Assembly (NCBI GenBank): GCA_900073065.1
Contig: FJOG01000022.1
Span: 47,357 to 111,356, forward strand
DNA: 64,000 nt
Direction: 5' to 3'
DNA from: Phialocephala subalpina
Lineage: Eukaryota; Ascomycota; Leotiomycetes; Helotiales; Mollisiaceae
Shown here piece by piece: positions 42,549-53,018 of the stretch (position 1 is the first letter of the stretch; each line of letters opens with the position of its first letter). The notes beneath the pieces were generated by a model. That model saw only the letters and a program-made list of their open reading frames with translations, did no database searches and was not told the origin of the DNA. A program made the translations under genes and the position numbers.

Positions 42549-43505
42549 TCAATTCCAGAAGTTGTCGTTGAAACGTGCGGCTGCCTCTCCCCCTTGGTCG
42601 CCCGTCATGATTCGAACGTCCTGGCCGAATTTATTGTGAGCAATAGTTGTTTTCCGCTTGGCCACCTTACACCAATTTTCAACCCCAATGCTACCAGTCA
42701 TAATACGCGCCTGGCCTAGCGTGATATTGTCGTATATTGCCGTTTCATCAGCGTCAGTTGCAGTTTCGCGCCTCGCGGTGCCCTGCCCACCGGCTAGGCT
42801 GAGACCTTCATTATCGGACACGTCGAGTGGTATCATCCGATCTGCTGTTGACAATGATTAGCCTGCGTATTACTGAAACCCTAGTCTGCGTACCTGTGTG
42901 CTGCAACTCTTGGCCCTTTAATCGATCCACGAGGACCAGATTTATTCCTAGTACTTCATTCACCTTTTTGTTCGTCTCTATGAGGACATCGAAAGCGACG
43001 CGGAAACCATCCTTAAGGTTGCCGACCACGCCTACCTGGGCAACCGAGATACGCAAGGCAAGCTCATCTCTCGCCCTGTCAAGCCGATTAAGGATGTCTT
43101 GCAATTCTTCGTCGTCCTCGTCGCCTGACTTAAGAGCGTAGAGGAATTTCGAGAACGCCTTCCTCTGCTGCTCGGTCCCTAGCTTCTCTAAAAACGACCT
43201 CAGTTCCTCTGCGACTTCGGTTATCGACCGTACTTGCTGTTCAACACTCGCTGTCTGCAGCCCTTCTTCGTCCTTGACAAGGCTGAGCGACCGCCCTAGG
43301 TCTCCTAGCTGCTTCGAGACATTGTCCAGCGTCTTTGATGCTCCTTTGACCTTGTCTCGTGCCTTTCGAATTTCTTGGACCAGCGCGAATGCGGTGCCGA
43401 CTAGGCCGACGACGCTAGCGGCTGTCCCGATAACTTCGGCCTGTTGTACAGCTGTTAGCGTTTGGGTGAGATTTAGTGATTGCAGATTGAGCGTGGCTAT
43501 ACCAT
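42549..43505 (-). CDS. HET-S-like cell-death effector: SesA/HeLo-like domain plus C-terminal amyloid-type repeats
   Basis: The model has exons 43503-43505 (the ATG alone), 42894-43440 and 42549-42841, giving 280 aa, close to the 289 of HET-s. The 62-nt first intron has a GCTAAC branch site 15 nt before ACAACAG. Splicing there yields MAEVIGTAASVVGLVGTAFA, the expected start of a SesA/HeLo-like helical bundle (residues 1-180). Residues 219-236 and 252-269 are two copies of a motif (DNITLGQARIMTGSI and HNKFGQDVRIMTGDQ). The protein ends FNDNFWN, like the aromatic tail of HET-s. In the known paradigm the repeats fold as a beta-solenoid amyloid and the N-terminal domain then attacks membranes. The divergent NLR next door carries a third copy. 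An alternative acceptor three bases earlier at exon 3 would add one Ala. Confidence 0.85.
42588..42638 (-). other. Amyloid-type motif repeat R2 of the effector
   Basis: Residues 252-268, core HNKFGQDVRIMTGDQ. It aligns without gaps to R1 and to the motif at the NLR N-terminus: Asn at position 2, Arg-Ile at 9-10 and Gly at 13 are identical in all three. It is followed by GGEAAARFNDNFWN at the C-terminus. Confidence 0.75.
42684..42734 (-). other. Amyloid-type motif repeat R1 of the effector
   Basis: Residues 220-236, core DNITLGQARIMTGSI. The Asn of R1 and the Asn of R2 are 31 residues apart, with a basic linker (KVAKRKTT) between the repeats. HET-s repeats are spaced similarly (about 36). Confidence 0.75.
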
Positions 43506-43845
43506 TTTGTTTGCAATAATCATACGTTTTACAGCGCAGACGAGCTACATCTATCGTAGCTGGTCCAGTTCGTGTCATTTCAGCCCCTCTTTTTGCCTTA
43601 GTGCCTGAGGCTCACATGTAATTAACTTGATCGAGGTCCGGCCGGGAACCTCTCTTCTGCCTTTAGAAACGCACGCAGTTCCAGTTCGGATTATCAGATT
43701 CGCAAGAGCTGCAGATCCTGTAGTCTCTTCAGCTTCGCATGCGTGGGTATTCCCGAGATTAGATTGCTCAGTATGTATTCATTCAGATTAACCTAGGTTG
43801 ATACTAATACATTCACAGTGTTATCGAACAAAGATCGTGAAGACA
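43506..43845. promoter_or_regulatory. Shared divergent promoter of the effector/NLR pair
   Basis: Only about 340 bases separate the two start codons, so the two genes must share regulatory DNA and are probably co-expressed. A probable 5'-UTR intron of the NLR lies at 43771-43818 (GTATGT..TACTAATACATTCACAG). The effector has its own first intron directly after its ATG. Confidence 0.7.
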
Positions 43846-46800
43846 ATGAGTAGTCGCGCCATTTCCAAAAACACATTCGGAGACAATGCACGCATCCACC
43901 AAGGCGACATCATCAACAAGTTTTCCCAGAAGCTCCTCCCGATCGCGGAGTATGCCACATTCGACTCTTACCCTGAAGGGCAAAACGCGCGATGCCATCC
44001 CGATACTCGACAAGACCTTCTCTGCCAAATAAAGGAATGGGCAGGCGACCCTCATGGCAAATGTCTATACTGGTTGAATGGAATGGCAGGCACGGGCAAA
44101 TCCACTATTGCCCGAACTATTGCACAGTGGTTCAAGGACCAGGGATTTCTGGGCGCCAGTTTCTTCTTTAAGAGGGGCGAGCAAGATCGCAGCAACGCAC
44201 GTTTGTTTTTCACGACAATTGCCTACCAGTTCGTGTCTTGGGAGCGTACTTTGGAGCCGTATATCAGAGATTCCTTAGATGCTGATCCAGCTCTTACCAC
44301 CAGGCAAGGCATAAAAGAGCAGTTCAAAAAGCTCGTCTTTGAGCCTCTTGAATGCGTCCGCAATAACCCACAGAATCCCGCGAACATCGTGATAGTGGTT
44401 GATGCTCTAGATGAGTGCGACGGAGTGGACGACGTTAGAACCATTATTCACTTGCTGTCACAACTAAAGGCATTGAGCTCAGTGCGCATGAAGGTTTTCA
44501 TCACTAGCCGGCCTGAGCGGCCAATTCGACTCGGTTTCAAGGATATAAGAGACACATATCAGGATACAGTTCTTCACCAGATACCCGAGCCTATAATTGA
44601 ACGCGATATATCTGTATTCTTGAAATCCGAATTTGTGCGGATAAGGGACGACTATAACAGCGATAACGTTTCCGAAGACTTACACCTTCCGTCGAGCTGG
44701 CCAGGCGAGGACCTCATCCAGATTCTAGTGCACATAGCCACCCCACTCTTCATCTTTGCCACAACCATCTGCCGTTTCGTCGAAGATCCGGCATGGTTAG
44801 ACCCGGCAAGCCAGCTAGAGAAGGCCCTAGATTATCAGACCAGTGCTCGTGATTCTGAGCTTGACAGGCTTGACGCAATGTATCTCCCAATCCTCAACCA
44901 GCTGATTATTGGAAGTACTGGCCTCAAGAGGAGCCGCTTAGTGAACCAGTTTCGAGATATCATTGGGCCGATTGTCCTGCTAGCCGAACCTCTCTCAATA
45001 TCATCCCTCGCGACACTTCTTGATATCCCTATATCAGCGATCATAGGCAGGCTGAACTCCCTTCATTCCGTTCTCGAGGTTCCATCTAAAACAGACTCTC
45101 CTATTAGGCTATTTCACCTATCCTTCCGCGACTTCCTCGTCGATCCAGCCAAAAGTACAACAAATGAGTTTTGGGTGGATGAAACAAAATGTCACGAGAG
45201 GCTTGCGAAGCGCTGTCTCGAACTCATGTCAAGTGGCTACCTCAAGAGAGACATTTGCAAATTGAAAATGCCTGGAAAGATTCGTACAGAAGTCGCTGCC
45301 GAAACCATCAACGCGTGTCTTCCCGCACATGTGCAATACGCCTGTCTCTATTGGGTCCGTCATTTAAAAGAGAGTGGGGGAATAATGAATGATGGGGATC
45401 AAGCACATTCTTTTCTTGAGCATCACTTCCTCCACTGGCTTGAAGCATTAAGCCTGCTCGGGAGGTTATCAGAAAGTATCGGCATAGTTGATCATTTGCT
45501 AGTTATAGTAGCTGTAGGTCACTCAAAAATATCAAGTGCAGCGCTTTACTAAAGTAGGGTTATTTTAGGCTGGAACAAGCACCAAAGTTTCAAGATTCCT
45601 CCACGACGCGAAGCGTTTTATCCTCAGTTACTACTCAATAGCTGATTCGTCGCCCCTCCAGCTCTACTGTTCTGCATTGATCTTTGCCCCAAAGGCAAGC
45701 ATTATTCGAAATACATTCCGGAATTATATACCGAGTTGGATTTCACAGCAACCAGAGGTAGAATTTGGTTGGAATGCCGTCCAGCAGACGCTCGAGGGCC
45801 ATAGTAGTTCGGTCTACTCTGTAGCCTTCTCACACGACTCGAAGTTACTAGCATCAGCGTCAAACGACAAGACAATCAAGATCTGGGACACAAACACTGG
45901 CTCTCTCCAGCAAACGCTTAAAGGCCACAGCGATTGGTTCAATAATTCTATAGCCTTCTCACACGATTCGAAGTTACTAGCATTAGCGTCAAACGACAAG
46001 ACAATCAAGATCTGGGACACAAACACTGGCTCTCTCCAGCAAACGCTTAAAGGCCACAAGGATGGGATCAATTCTGTCGCCTTCTCACACGACTCGAAGT
46101 TACTAGCGTCAGCATCAAACGACAAAACAGTCAAGATTTGGGATACGAGCACCAGCTCTTGCCGGCAGACGCTCAGAGGCTACAGCGGTATGGTCTACTC
46201 TATAGCCTTCTCACAAAACTCGAAGCTGCTGGCGTCATACGACGGGACAGTCAAGATCTGGGACACGAGCACCGGCTCCCTCCAACAGACGCTCAAGGGC
46301 TATAACAGTATCGTCAAGTCTGTAGCCTTCTCACACGACTCGAAGCTACTAGCGTTAGCGTCATTCGACAAGACAGTCAAGATTTGGGACACGAGCACCG
46401 GCTCCTTTCAGCAAACGCTTAAAGGCTACAGCGATATGGTCTACTCCATGGCCTTCTCACAAAACTCGAAGCTGCTAGCGTTAGCATCACTCGACAAGAC
46501 AGTTAAAATTTGGGATACGAGTACCGGCTCCCTCCAACAAACGCTTAAGGGTCATAGTAATTGGGTTAACTCTGTAGCCTTCTCACACAACTCGAAGCTA
46601 CTAGCGTCAGCATCAGACGACGGGACAGTTAAGATTTGGGACACGAGTATTAACTCCCGCCAGCAAACAGTCGAAGGCCACAGCGATTCAGTTAACTCTA
46701 TAACTTTCTCACACGACTCAAAGCTACTAGCGTCAGCATCAGACGACGGGACAGTTAAGATTTGGGACACGAGCACTAGCTCCCTCCAGCAAACGCTCAA

Positions 46801-47257
46801 GGGCCATAGTAGTTTAGTCAACTTTGTAGCCTTTTCATATAACTCGAAGTTGCTAGCGTCAGCGTCAGGTGACAGGACAGTCAAGGTCTGGGACACGAGC
46901 GCTGGCTCTTGCCACCAGACAATTACAGTCAACACTAAGGTTACGAGTTTATCATTTGATAGTACAAACTCGAATCTTCTTATGAATGGCAGTAATATCA
47001 AGGTGGACAGAACTGGGCTCCTTAGTAGGTCTGAACATCCTCAAGAGGGAAGGGATGAAGGCGGTTGCCAAAGATTAGGCATTAGTAGGTCGTGGGTCAC
47101 GTGGAATACTCAGAATTTGCTCTGGTTACCACCCGACTACCGGGCGAAAGAGTTTGATATTTCTCCGTCGGGGTCAATAGTTGCTGGAGGCTGTTCAACT
47201 GGAAGGGTTTTTATTATCGGATTTTTATTAGCTAATCTTATACAATACTTTGAATAG
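43846..47257 (+). CDS. NLR immune-type receptor: N-terminal amyloid motif, NACHT, WD40 repeats (NWD2-like)
   Basis: Exons 43846-45513 and 45569-47257 join through a 55-nt intron (GTAGGT..ACTAA..TTTTAG) to 1118 aa. Residues 1-25 contain KNTFGDNARIHQGDI, matching both repeats of the neighbouring effector. A short linker leads to the NACHT domain: Walker A GMAGTGKST at 79-87, Walker B IVIVVDALDECD at 181-192, and VFITSRPERPI as sensor. A winged-helix-like region ends with LFHLSFRDFLVDP, and the ALL..LHDAKRFILSYYSIAD segment precedes the WD40 domain (about 631-1010). In Podospora the analogous NWD2 senses a ligand via WD40, oligomerises by NACHT and templates HET-S. The ATG at 43846 was chosen because upstream in-frame codons lack ATG. 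The ORF is intact, so the gene looks functional. Confidence 0.92.
43867..43911 (+). other. N-terminal amyloid-type motif R0 of the NLR
   Basis: Residues 8-22, KNTFGDNARIHQGDI. It matches R1 and R2 of the divergent effector at Asn-2, Ala/Val-8, Arg-9, Ile-10 and Gly-13. Its place at the extreme N-terminus of an NLR is that of the HET-S-templating segment of NWD2. Confidence 0.75.
45791..46920 (+). repeat. Nine tandem WD40 repeats, about 126 bp each, nearly identical
   Basis: Each repeat encodes about 42 residues of the form LKGH-x5-SVAFSHDSKLLASASDD and GTVKIWDTSTGSLQQT. Repeat 2 is one residue longer and repeat 4 lacks two residues (LLASYDGTVK). Copies differ mainly at the residues after GH/GY and at the S/N/F/L-D position, which lie on the ligand face of the propeller. 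High DNA identity implies recent unequal exchange. After repeat 9 a decayed propeller blade and a C-terminal tail follow. Confidence 0.9.
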
Positions 47258-47678
47258 CTATAATTCTAGATAATCCTTTGCTCCGTTTCTAGAATATTCT
47301 AGAAGCTCAAGCCCGCCTTACGCGTTAGTAGCACGTGCCCACAAAGCGGCGGGGCATTAATACTAACCTTAGGGTATATATTACTAGGCCCAGCTTGGTC
47401 TAGTGCCACTTCTGGCGTCTTGGCATAATGACTCATCCGAAATTTCAAGAGCGGTGAGAGAGTATAGAGAGGAAGCCGCAATCGAATCCTACTATACCCG
47501 TCTTCCTCGTTGCCCCAAGGTCAAGGTAATACAAAGAGCTTTTGATGGTCTTCGCAATCTGGACTCTCTCGGAAGTCTCTAAACAGCTCCCCAATATGGC
47601 TTGCGCAACTTTGCCTCGAGCATCACCAAGTAGTCTTGCGTTGTTCTGCATCATTTCCTCGCTCTTGATCTTCTTGTA
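47258..47678. other. Downstream flank of the NLR, no gene seen
   Basis: AT-rich for about 60 bases after the stop, with ATTCTAGA direct repeats near 47263-47302, then ordinary sequence. No coding frame is supported. Confidence 0.45.
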
Positions 47679-48059
47679 TTACTCTGTGCCTTCGGTGTTT
47701 GTCTTCTCCAAAATATTTCTCTCTTCCAAGTATTGTTCCCATAGTTCTTCCGTGATTCTCGTATCGTGAGGCGTCAGCAAGTTACATTTATCAGTGCACC
47801 TCTTCGCATTCGGCCCAATTGGAGCAGCAGTGCTGAAGTGTGGACTTGTCCATGTGGGTTTCGTTGACTTATTGAGCTTTGGCTTGGGGGTTGCTCTCGC
47901 TTTTTTTGTCTTCACAGGTTCATCAGTGGGGGCAGAAGAGTCTAGGCTTCTCTTCTTTGAATTTGCTGGTGCTGCCGCAGGAGCAGGAGATTTTTTTTGA
48001 AGAAAGAATCGATGGTCCTCGCTGGAGCCACGATCCCTGATCGTTGAGGTGGTGCTCAA
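47679..48059 (-). pseudogene. Disrupted basic protein fragment with PIP-box-like start
   Basis: A long minus-strand frame reads SPAPAAAPANSKKRSLDSSA, then PTDEPVKTKKARATPKPKLN and ends RITEELWEQYLEERNILEKT...TE. It has no ATG. At its 5' end a neighbouring frame reads ARTIDSFFKK, a PIP-box-like sequence (x-I-x-x-F-F) that would join naturally if the run of eight A (T8 on the plus strand near 47992-47999) were one base different. The whole would be a nuclear, PCNA-binding type of tail. It may be a degraded gene, the last exon of a gene I cannot assemble, or a homopolymer sequencing error. Confidence 0.35.
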
Positions 48060-48827
48060 TGTCCCCAGTCTTTTGCAATGCTAGATCCCGAAGATATGGC
48101 CCTTCAAGTCTAGGACGTTGAAAAATTGATAATGCTGGTGAACGTTCTAATTCAACACTTGGAAGATTTCTGTAAACGTTGATTGATATTAGGATATTCA
48201 AAGAGGGGGACACGTCAAGGACGCGATGAAGCGGCCGCATCACGAGCGACGAAATTAGCAAGGCTCGGATCTCCAAGATTTCCCACCCTTTCTTCACTTC
48301 TACAATTCTCAGTCCAATATATGACAATCACCTCGACATGTACCGGACGTCCGTCAATGCTTCAGGTTCAAGGTTGTCTGCAGAATCGCCATGGAGCATC
48401 CCTTCTTCAGTCATCAAGTCCTGCTGTTCGCGTTCGTTGCTTTGCACCCCGCCTTTTCTCTCGGAAGTGCGTGCATGAACAGCATCACGATGAAGCCGGC
48501 ATCAATGGAAATGCTTAGGAAGCTTATTTCACCTACCGTGCTCGTCTCATACTCGAGCTGAGAATGTCCTTGTGACTGAGAACAGAAATCTGTCGTGCAG
48601 GACTTATACGATGAAATTGATTGCGGGTAAAACCATGGATCCGGTAATTCTATATCGAATCCTCTCCACGAAACGGCTGCTCTACCTCACTCATGCATCT
48701 ATCTGCCGAGATATATGGCACTCAATATTTCAGGTGAGATGCGACTATACTTGCTATATTATGGTCTCCTTTTCCGTCTTTGCTGAGATGCTTGTTTGGA
48801 TTCTTGGATGCGTTTTGAGGGTTCAAG
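48060..48827. other. Spacer and sedolisin promoter
   Basis: No gene is supported. A minus-strand frame overlapping 47923-48327 could contain upstream exons of the disrupted basic protein, but no splice pattern was found. Confidence 0.4.
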
Positions 48828-51197
48828 ATGAAGTTCCCTTCTTTTCTCGTCGGATGCCTTTTGTACTGCACTGTCAAGTCAGCTGTAACACCGCATGTAA
48901 TTCATGAAACAAGGGAGAGCTCCTCGTCAGAGTGGCTCAAGGTAGATGAGAAGGCGAACGGAAATACCCCTTTTCCCGTCTCGATTGCTTTGGCGCAGCA
49001 AAACCTTGGATCTGCCTCGGGTTACCTGATGAGCATATCAGATCCAGCAAGTGCCAACTATGGGAAGCATTGGACGGCTCAACAGGTGAGTCTGAAGCAT
49101 TGGAAGCATTCAGTTCATACTAATGATCGTAGATGGCCGACAATTTTGCCCCATCAGATGCTGCCGTCGACGCTGTCAAAAGCTGGCTCAAGGCGAGCGG
49201 AATTGATTCGGAAAAAGTCAAGCTGTCAAAAGCTCGGAATTGGATGCGTCTCAATGTCACCGTCTCAGAAGCTGCAGCTCTATTGAAGACGAATTATGAG
49301 ATCTTCGAGCATCCAAGTACCAAGAAACGAGCTCTCGCTTGCAATCAGTACAGTCTTCCCCGAGAGATTCGTCAGCATATAGATTTTGTCACTCCGACAG
49401 TACACCTTCCAGACGAGGGTGCGCTCTACGAGAGAGGCCTCAACAGAAATCTGATGCCTACAATGGCTAAATTTAACGGACCTGTCAACATGACTGGGAG
49501 CCCATCGTTTTCGTCATGGGATACATCGTATTGCAGCAACTTCTCTACACCAGCATGCATTCAGTCGTTGTACAATATTCCTAATAGAACAGCGAAAGCG
49601 TAAATCCAATTCCAATTGCACCATTTATTACATAACTAACCTGTGCAGTTCATCTTTCGGCGTTGTAGAGCTTGCTTATTATGTTTGTATTCCGAGTCTC
49701 TTCGCCAAATTAGCTAAACTTCAGGTCAGAGTTCCTACCTCGCAAACGACCTTGCAAATTACTTCCAGCGTTTGGGGCCGAATATCCCTGCGGCCACGAC
49801 TCCCATCGTGCAGTTGATCAATGAGGACTCCTACTTGAACTCCTCTGATTATCTCGTGGTCCCGGAGGCGGTCATGGATTTGTCACTTGCAATGTCACTC
49901 GGTATGTCGAATCCTCATACTATACTTCATAGCTAATGTTGCGAAAGTGTACCCTCAACAGGTGACAATGATCAACACAGCTGCCTCACAATATCAAATC
50001 GGCACCCAAAAGGATGAATACGACTACATCCTTGAGGCATACGATGCCAGTTACTGCAATGTAATGGGAGACAAGTGAGACCAATTTTATTTATTCCTTC
50101 ACTTGAATGCTTTTGGAACTTCCAGAAATTCATGCATAGCTTCGTGCTTTTCGTGAGTCGGACGGGTCCCGTGCATTTACGATCTTCTAATGTCGGAGAT
50201 ACCTTGATTCTTTTTTACATGAATATTTGTCCTGCATGTTCAGCCCTAATTGATACCAGCACGATCGACACCCAAGGTGCTTGTGGCACCAACAAGCCAC
50301 CAGCGGTTATCAGCGTATCGTACAATGGAAATGAGAGGCCTTGGCAATACCTTCAGCAAACTCGCCAGTGCACCGAGTAAGTTTCCCACTTCTTCCAGAA
50401 CACCGTCTCATGTCATCCAGATCCCTCAAACTCGGATTGCAAGGAGTAACTGTGCTTTATGCTGCTGGCGATTATGGAGTTGCTGGAACTCGAGGAAACT
50501 GTTGCGTAACTCAGGGCTGCGCAGACAAGCAAAACTCAAAAACAGCTACATCCTTCCAGCCAAGTTACCCCGCAGCGTGTCCTTGGATTACGGCAGTTGG
50601 TGCGACCCAGGTTCAGGCAGGCACTCCTACCAAGAATGGACACGAGGAGATCGTTGCTTACGAACCCAAATCCACCAACGTCGAGGAATGGTCTAGTGGC
50701 GGTGGCTTCAGCAACATGTTCGCTCGTCCTGATTACCAGAAGACTGCTTTGGGGCATTACTGGGATCGTTTCAGCCCGAATTATACTTCCATACAGTGAG
50801 TGAAATCTTCCTCTTATCTCTCATTATTGACCTGGACAGATACAACAACACCAAAAACACGAGAGGATATCCAGATATCTCGGCCAATGGCGTAAATACT
50901 CTTATCGTTTTGAAAGGCAAATATTATCGGACCGGAGGGACCTCAGCTGCCACTCCCATCGTGGGAAGCATCATCAGTCTCATCAACGAGGAGCGTCTGA
51001 AGGCCAACAAGACTGTTGTGGGATTCATCAACCCGGTCATTTACGCCAACCCAGATGCATTCAACGACGTTGTTCAAGGAAATAATCCGGGTTGTGGAAC
51101 GAGAGGATTCGAGGCCGTTCCTGGCTGGGATCCCGTCACGGGACTAGGGACTCCTGATTATCAGAAACTGCTCAAGGTGTTCATGGCGCTTCCATGA
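48828..51197 (+). CDS. Secreted sedolisin (tripeptidyl-peptidase, family S53)
   Basis: Signal peptide MKFPSFLVGCLLYCTVKSAV. Exon 1 is 48828-49085 and exon 2 is 49133-49599; introns also lie at 49600-49648, about 49692-49735, 49902-49947, about 50075-50258, about 50378-50424 and about 50798-50840, giving about 600 aa. The propeptide holds YLMSISDPASANYGKHWT. Catalytic features are EAVMDLSLAMSLVYPQQ (Glu and Asp of the Ser-Glu-Asp triad), AAGDYGVAG (oxyanion Asp) and GGTSAATPIVGS (nucleophile Ser). The end GWDPVTGLGTPDYQKLL is the calcium site region. Many N-glycosylation sites fit secretion. The enzyme would release tripeptides from protein at acid pH outside the cell. The exact donor of intron 3 is uncertain. 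Confidence 0.9.
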
Positions 51198-53018
51198 GAG
51201 ACGCTTGTTCCTTGGGATTAGGTGGAAGACAAAAGCCATGACTCAAGTGTCTTGCTGACTTGGATACAGAAGTGGGAGACAAGTTGTGGCAGAGTGGTTT
51301 CATTCAGACGCTCGGGTAAAGGAAACGTCAAATTATTCGCATTTTTGGCTCAGAATTTAAGCATAGCGACCTGCTTTGCATCCTTCCGATAGGCTCACCT
51401 CGGTCATCGATGTGAATCACGTGATTGCGCATGTGAAGTCAATGCAAAAAGCATGCCTAAGTAGGTAAGATAATGCCACGCCGCATGGGCTTACAGTTAA
51501 GCATAATTAACTGGTATTGTTCATCTTCCACCAACTCTTCTTGTCAACAAAATCATCAAATCACATATCCCGTAATGTAATTTTATGCAAGCTCGGTGCA
51601 CCATGGTGACATGATTGCGTTTGTTCCGTCAAACCACAACAATCATATTTTTCACAGCCTCGAACTAGTAATGGTACCTTACTAGACCGAACTTCTAATA
51701 GTCTCGATCGCTTAGAATTTTTGAAGCGAAGGGATATCCACGCTCTACGGAGAGTTGTGTTTGCAGACAGGTGCTGAAGGAGGGTAGGGAAGAAGGGTTT
51801 GCACTGAGCGGACCATCTCCACCTGCAAGATGTGACATTGAACCAAAATCTGCTCCTTTTATGTTTTTTCCTGTCTGAATTTGTTTGGTTGATCCTGCAG
51901 GGTCAGTTTTGGTGTTCGAGTCTAGGGTCATGGTCAAGAAGCTTTGTCGATTATTTATGCATTTTGAGTTGATATAATTTGATGCCACGCGTGTCCTTAA
52001 TACATTATCCGAATTCACGTATCTGCTCCATTTCCTTCAGCTTCTGATTCTATGAAGGAAACGATAGCCAGGACACCAACAAAGTGGAGCAGTCGCTAAC
52101 TTGTTATTCACTGTTCTGTTCGTCAAATTTTATAGCGTCTAGACTCTAATGAGACCCGTTTCTATATATATTTCTTCAGCTGATTCATCTCTGTGATTAC
52201 ACCTTTGAGTCGAACTCAGCGTTCTCACTCTCTCACTTCTGACGTGACTATCTAGAAGGAAGGCCTAGGCTGGGATGGTGCACGAAGTGAAGCATTATGC
52301 TCTTGGCCAACTGCCGGTCTTACTCAGACAAAGTAATCGAAGAAAGTGGGTCAAGAATCTCCTAGAAAGGTTGAAAGATCGAGAAAGTCGAAGTGTCCCG
52401 CTTGATCTCGGAGATTTCAAATTCTCTTTGAAGCATGTGCATCCTTTATCGGGGATCTCTCGAGAACATTTGAAAGAATTGAGGTGTGCATTTTATCTAG
52501 AGATAATCTCAAGCATAAGAACTTTGCGATTGCGGTTGTCTTAAGGTGCCTTCCAGAGACGAGGGGAACAACGGGAACTTGCACCAGAATACGTCTGACA
52601 CTTGTGCATTGTAAAAGCTCAGTATGGCAGACGGGTTTCAAATACTGACATCCCTTTGAATAAAATGTAAGAGAATCAACTTGCCGCTTTCATAGCTAGA
52701 AATATTAAGATGCGTAAGTGTTAGACATGCATTTCAAGCATGAGGCCAAGTGAGGATAGGGAAAGGTTACACCCTTTGAGTACCAGCGCCGGTCCCGTAG
52801 ACATGTTTGCTCAACGAACATTCTCGAACGCAAAAGTTGAAGGCCGTGCCGAACATTAAGCCCAATTCTGTTGACGTCTTTGGGGCTCAATTTCAATCCC
52901 TTCGTCGCGCTAGTCCTCCGTCGCGTCGCGAACCCAACAAAACCACGATCTCAGCTTTCTTTCCCACAATAACGACATCATCTTCTACACACCCCCATCC
53001 AACAAGACTACAAACGCG
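51198..53018. other. Gene-poor region, 1.8 kb
   Basis: No convincing gene. A minus-strand frame of 77 codons (ATG near 51931, reading MTLDSNTKTDPAGSTKQIQT) and a plus frame at 52275-52544 (MVHEVKHYALGQLPV...) have acceptable composition but no motif or splicing support. The last 100 bases before 53019 are C/A-rich, as in a promoter and leader. Confidence 0.4.

Noticed and set aside
45814..47001. Minus-strand repetitive ORFs opposite the WD40 array
   Set aside because: Antisense of the tandem WD40 repeats; the repetition is inherited from the coding strand.
47440..47500. Possible tRNA (TCGAATCC word near 47485)
   Set aside because: The surrounding bases do not form an acceptor or D stem and no A box lies at the right distance.
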